64,000 bases of DNA from an uncultured Roseibium sp. (GTDB lineage: Bacteria; Pseudomonadota; Alphaproteobacteria; Rhizobiales; Stappiaceae), in assembly GCF_963669205.1 (NCBI RefSeq), contig NZ_OY769915.1, positions 3,074,001 to 3,138,000 of the forward strand. Reading direction: 5' to 3'. Made by a program: the position numbers and the translations under genes. This document shows positions 61,026 to 64,000 of the stretch, in pieces. The notes under the pieces were generated by a model. The model saw only the letters and a program-made list of their open reading frames with translations, did not search any database and had not been told where the DNA came from. Position 1 is the stretch's first letter; the number at the start of each line of letters is the position of its first letter.

Positions 61026-61972
61026 GCTGCTTTCCTCTTCATAGAGAATTGCAGATTCCGCAATTTTTTCAATAATAAAGAGACAACTCTTAACCTGCTA
61101 TGAGAGCCGTGACTGAGCTCGTCACACCGCGCAATTCCGTGATCTGTCATGCCCGGAGCGACCGTTTCTGCATCAATCTCCACACCGGCAGATTGATGTT
61201 CCACGGTGCGGTGTTGGCTGACCGGGTCGAAATTCTCCGCCTTCAGTCGAGCCGTCTGCAGGCTGTGTGCGATGATTTCCGCGATGAAATCGGCTTCACC
61301 GAGCGACGGAAGCAGCACGCCCTTGAAACCGCCTTCGGCGAGGGCATCAGGAATGTCCTCCGTTAGGTGAGATCCGGTTCCGGCCAGAAACGGCAGGAGA
61401 AGCGTTCTGGGCGTACTCAGCGGCGCCACCCTTGAAAGAAACGGTTCCTGCGCGAGAAAACCCGTGTGGATCTTCTTCTTGAAAGGCATCAGCGCTCGCA
61501 CGCGTTTTGCGAAATAAAGGGCGCAGTCAGCCGCAGCCGGACCGGTTTCAGAGCCATGTGCCGCGATCATGACGTCACAGGAATGCAAGGACCAGCCACG
61601 TTGCTCAGCCTCCTGTTTCAGCAGCTGGACGGTCCTGTGCGGCAACATCGGATGAAGACCGAGAGGGCTGAGCTGCCGAACCTCACGGCCACCTGTGCGT
61701 TCCGGCAACGCCTTTTTTGTAAACCAGCCGTCGGCCATGAAGTCGGGATACACAAACGGAATGCCGCCGCATTCCCTCAGCTCCCGCTCATATGCGCCGG
61801 GAGCGGCCAGGGTGGCGGACCGGATATGCCAATCCGGAAGCCGCGACCTGATCTGCTGTGTCAGCACCTGAAGCTGCGCCTCGCCCGATACCGGGCAGGA
61901 GGGTTGACCGTGCGAAACGATCAGGGCTTCAGTGACTGGTCCCCTCCGAAAAGGTGATCTTGTTCCAGACAT
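61022..61972 (-). CDS. CbiX/sirohydrochlorin chelatase-like protein in the heme d1 cluster
   Basis: 316 residues, two-lobed. The first lobe begins ALIVSHGQPSCPVSGEAQL with the class II chelatase His; the second has MIAAHGSETGPAAADCALYFA. This internal repeat is typical of the CbiX/CbiK chelatase fold. Siroheme is the precursor of heme d1, so an iron chelatase would fit here. The start is uncertain: the ATG at 61972 overlaps nirN by 44 bases, while a strong GGAGGGG site lies farther in without a standard start codon after it. The last 60 residues look unrelated to CbiX. Confidence 0.75.
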   Translation of the reverse strand: MSGTRSPFRRGPVTEALIVSHGQPSCPVSGEAQLQVLTQQIRSRLPDWHIRSATLAAPGAYERELRECGGIPFVYPDFMADGWFTKKALPERTGGREVRQLSPLGLHPMLPHRTVQLLKQEAEQRGWSLHSCDVMIAAHGSETGPAAADCALYFAKRVRALMPFKKKIHTGFLAQEPFLSRVAPLSTPRTLLLPFLAGTGSHLTEDIPDALAEGGFKGVLLPSLGEADFIAEIIAHSLQTARLKAENFDPVSQHRTVEHQSAGVEIDAETVAPGMTDHGIARCDELSHGSHSRLRVVSLLLKKLRNLQFSMKRKAA

Positions 61973-63461
61973 TGTATTTTCCCGAAGGTTTCCTCATCGG
62001 CAGACGCCTTATTTCTTCAAGCGTTTGCGCGTCGTAGACGATCACGGCACCGTCGTCTTCCCAGATGGAGACAAGGGCATGAGCGCCATCGCGGGTGAAC
62101 TCGACATGCGCAACGGTCGCGCCTTTCTCCGGCCGCAGGGTTTTCACGATCTCAAGGCTCTGCTTGTCAATCACATGCATGACGTCCCTGTTCGGACCGA
62201 AGAAGACATCGACCCAGACGTAGGGCGAGTTTTCATGGCTGCGCATGAAAAAACCCGGCCCCAGCGTCTCGATGCGTTTCAACGTCTTCCAGGTCTGCAT
62301 GTCGATCACGGAGACCGCATTGTCGTTGAGGTGAGGGGTCGCCATGACGGTCGTATCACCATGCTTCCAGGTGATGCCGGAGCCGAGATGCGGCATTCCC
62401 GGCAGGTCCAGATCGGCGGTTTTCTGGCCGATGACCAGGTCGATGACCTGGCCGCCCGCACCACTGCGCGAAGCGCCCATGACGTATTCGTAGCTCTGAT
62501 CGAAAAAGAAGTCGTCAAGATAGTCGGGCGTCGTGATCTTGCGCACCGGGAAAGGCTTGGTATGCGGAGCAGGGCCTTCTATCCGCCAGTCATGGGCAAA
62601 GCCGTAATGGGGAGGGTTGGGGCCGTAGAACACCTCCCAGATCTCCGGCACATCCTTCAGCGCCAGAACAAAGCTCTTGCGAGGCGGCGCCTGATAGACC
62701 GCGGAAATCCGGCTTGGAGTCCCGTCCTTGCCCTTGATTTCCTGCACCGCCGCGACGCTCAGGTCTTCGGCGGCAAGGATCGTCAGGGTGTTCGGCAGAT
62801 AGTTGGCGACGGCAATCCACTTGCCATCATGGCTCATGGCGATGTTGCGGCTGTTGAGCCCGGCGCGAACGCGCCCGACTTCCTGGAGCGCATAGAGGTC
62901 GTATTTCTGGACCCAGCCGTCGCGGGACATGATGAAGACGTAACGGCCTTCGGGGCTGAATTTGGGCCCGCCATGCACCGCGAAAGGCGTCGGGAACCGG
63001 TCGAGCGTCTCGAACGTGTCGCCATCAAGCACGCTGACGTGGTGATCACCGGTCTCGACGGCAAGCGTGATGTTCATCGGGTCTGACGACCAGACGGGCT
63101 TGTCCGCCGGCTGATAGTCTTCATTGAGAACCCGGCTGGCCATGATCTCGTCATCCCCCCAGGGCGGAACATCGGCCAGCGGCTCCTGCAGGAAAGCGGA
63201 AAGCGCATCAATCCGGCTATCGCTCATGAGGTCGCCGAAGGCGGGCATTTGCGTTGCCGCGCGTCCGTCCCGGATCACGGAGACAAGGTTGGGTCCGCGC
63301 ATTCGGCCAAGGGTCTGCGGAATGAGGGCAGGGCCGATGCCGCCGAGACGATTGACACCGTGGCATTCCCTGCAGTTCTCGGCATAGTCCGCAACCGGAT
63401 CCGCGAACGGGGCGGACACGGTCATCAGAAGAGCGCTAAGCGAAACGATGAGCCGGGTCAT
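61929..63461 (-). CDS. nirN: Heme d1 biosynthesis c-type cytochrome NirN
   Basis: 510 residues with a signal peptide ending near APFADP. A c-type heme domain follows (AENCRECHGVNRLGG, C-x2-C-H, with Met in ATQMPAFGDLMS as likely axial ligand), then an eight-bladed propeller like that of cytochrome cd1 nitrite reductase (FAVHGGPKFSPEGRYVFI, NSRNIAMSHDGKWIAVANY and GATVAHVEFTRDGAHALVS). NirN makes the last double bond of heme d1 in the periplasm. The presence of CxxCH excludes NirF. The ATG (AGAGGAAAA upstream) overlaps nirJ by 26 bases. Confidence 0.92.
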   Translation of the reverse strand: MTRLIVSLSALLMTVSAPFADPVADYAENCRECHGVNRLGGIGPALIPQTLGRMRGPNLVSVIRDGRAATQMPAFGDLMSDSRIDALSAFLQEPLADVPPWGDDEIMASRVLNEDYQPADKPVWSSDPMNITLAVETGDHHVSVLDGDTFETLDRFPTPFAVHGGPKFSPEGRYVFIMSRDGWVQKYDLYALQEVGRVRAGLNSRNIAMSHDGKWIAVANYLPNTLTILAAEDLSVAAVQEIKGKDGTPSRISAVYQAPPRKSFVLALKDVPEIWEVFYGPNPPHYGFAHDWRIEGPAPHTKPFPVRKITTPDYLDDFFFDQSYEYVMGASRSGAGGQVIDLVIGQKTADLDLPGMPHLGSGITWKHGDTTVMATPHLNDNAVSVIDMQTWKTLKRIETLGPGFFMRSHENSPYVWVDVFFGPNRDVMHVIDKQSLEIVKTLRPEKGATVAHVEFTRDGAHALVSIWEDDGAVIVYDAQTLEEIRRLPMRKPSGKYNVWNKITFSEGTSH

Positions 63462-64000
63462 GGCGTTTTCCTCTGAAGGGTGTCACGGCCAGGCGTTCGC
63501 ACGTGCCACCGGTAAGGCCGATCTCGTTGTCGTCGAGATAGCAGGCCGGGTCCTCAGCCCAGGGATCGCCCGTCAGCTGCAGCGCGCGGATGCGCGTGTT
63601 GCCGCCGCAGACGTCCTGAACCGCGCAGGAGCCGCACCTGCCTTTCAGGGGCCTCGGCCGTGTCCTGAGCTGTTTCAGCACGGGATCGTCGCCGGACCAG
63701 AGCTCGGAGAAAGGCTTGTCCTTCACGCTGCCGACCGTGTAGTCGGACCAGTAGGTGTCTGGATGAACATTGCCGAGCGTATCGATGTTGGCGACGCCGA
63801 GTCCGGACGAATTGCCGCCCCAGGCGGCAAGATGGCTGCGGACATGGTCAGCGATTTCATCACCGAACTTTGCGCGCACCCAGTTCAGGAAATAGACCGC
63901 GTCGGCGTCATTGTTGCCGGTGACGATATCGAGTTTCCGTCCACCGTTGACGCCGGCCCACGCGCGGTCAAGCAAGAGGTCCATCGCCCAGCGGGACCGC
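63436..64000 (-). CDS. nirJ: Heme d1 biosynthesis radical SAM protein NirJ, C-terminal part (5' end outside window)
   Basis: About 188 residues; the frame is open to base 64000, so the ATG at 63984 is internal and the radical SAM CxxxCxxC domain lies outside the window. The C-terminal SPASM-like cysteine region is visible: CGSCAVQDVCGGNTRIRAL with a further Cys in EDPACYLDD. Also present are GVANIDTLGNVHPDTYWSDYTVGSV and KPFSELW, as in NirJ. It removes propionate chains from 12,18-didecarboxysiroheme on the way to heme d1. It implies nirS and other nir genes beyond the window edge. Confidence 0.88.
   Translation of the reverse strand, partial: RSRWAMDLLLDRAWAGVNGGRKLDIVTGNNDADAVYFLNWVRAKFGDEIADHVRSHLAAWGGNSSGLGVANIDTLGNVHPDTYWSDYTVGSVKDKPFSELWSGDDPVLKQLRTRPRPLKGRCGSCAVQDVCGGNTRIRALQLTGDPWAEDPACYLDDNEIGLTGGTCERLAVTPFRGKRHDPAHRFA

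Noticed and set aside
61932..63086. A 384-codon plus-strand frame over nirN
   Set aside because: It is the antisense shadow of nirN, which has clear cytochrome and propeller motifs.
61929..63461. NirF instead of NirN
   Set aside because: A clear C-x2-C-H heme c motif and signal peptide are present, which NirF lacks.
1..64000. CRISPR array, rRNA operon, replication origin or full insertion sequence
   Set aside because: None was recognised on reading both strands.

Overview
The window is one continuous high-GC chromosomal segment from a denitrifying alphaproteobacterium. Phosphatidylcholine synthase, HspQ, a BMP-type purine transporter with xdhABC, nosRZDFYLX and heme d1 genes together suggest a marine Hyphomicrobiales-type organism; Stappiaceae (Roseibium/Labrenzia) is my best guess, from gene content only. 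There are no rRNA genes, CRISPR arrays, prophages or full insertion sequences.

1-22 kb is mainly housekeeping: the 3' end of gyrA, coaD, two tandem cyclophilins, queA-tgt, galU, kdsA and eno. A minus-strand group follows with an orphan peptide-binding protein, an AMP-ligase-like protein lacking its catalytic motifs, and a receiver-type pseudo-regulator. Then come an IalB-like protein, hspQ, a malyl-CoA lyase of the Chloroflexus type, a lipid A-type acyltransferase, an AEC transporter and a UbiH-type hydroxylase. A 195-bp element with 34-bp inverted ends lies directly upstream of the lyase.

22-38 kb holds a DUF2182 membrane protein, pcs, a quinone oxidoreductase with a LysR regulator, and a purine module (uraH-xdhA-xdhB-xdhC) that runs into a four-gene BMP/NupABC-like ABC transporter. 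An enolase-superfamily dehydratase follows. The module probably imports purines or nucleosides and oxidises hypoxanthine/xanthine to urate and onward.

38-46 kb holds a patatin-like lipase, a membrane alpha/beta-hydrolase and the most interesting locus. This is a minus-strand operon headed by a recognisable guanidine-I (ykkC) riboswitch. It encodes a NitT/TauT-type ABC transporter, an arginase-family enzyme with the N-terminal extension and motifs expected of Ni-dependent guanidine hydrolase, an extremely His-rich protein and a tiny His-containing membrane protein. The last two are candidate metal-handling partners in place of the HypA/HypB-like chaperones known from cyanobacteria.

46-50 kb is sparse, with small unknown genes. 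It ends in a lower-GC divergent pair (HEPN-like protein and HNH nuclease) abutting the 3' end of a tRNA-Ser(UGA) whose acceptor stem is imperfectly paired, which looks like a small island at a tRNA site.

50.5-64 kb is the denitrification region: nnrS and nosRZDFYLX, each preceded by an FNR/NnrR-type TTGAC-N4-GTCAA box. On the opposite strand is the distal part of a heme d1 operon (nirJ partial, nirN, a CbiX-like chelatase and a small membrane protein), implying a cytochrome cd1 nitrite reductase outside the window.
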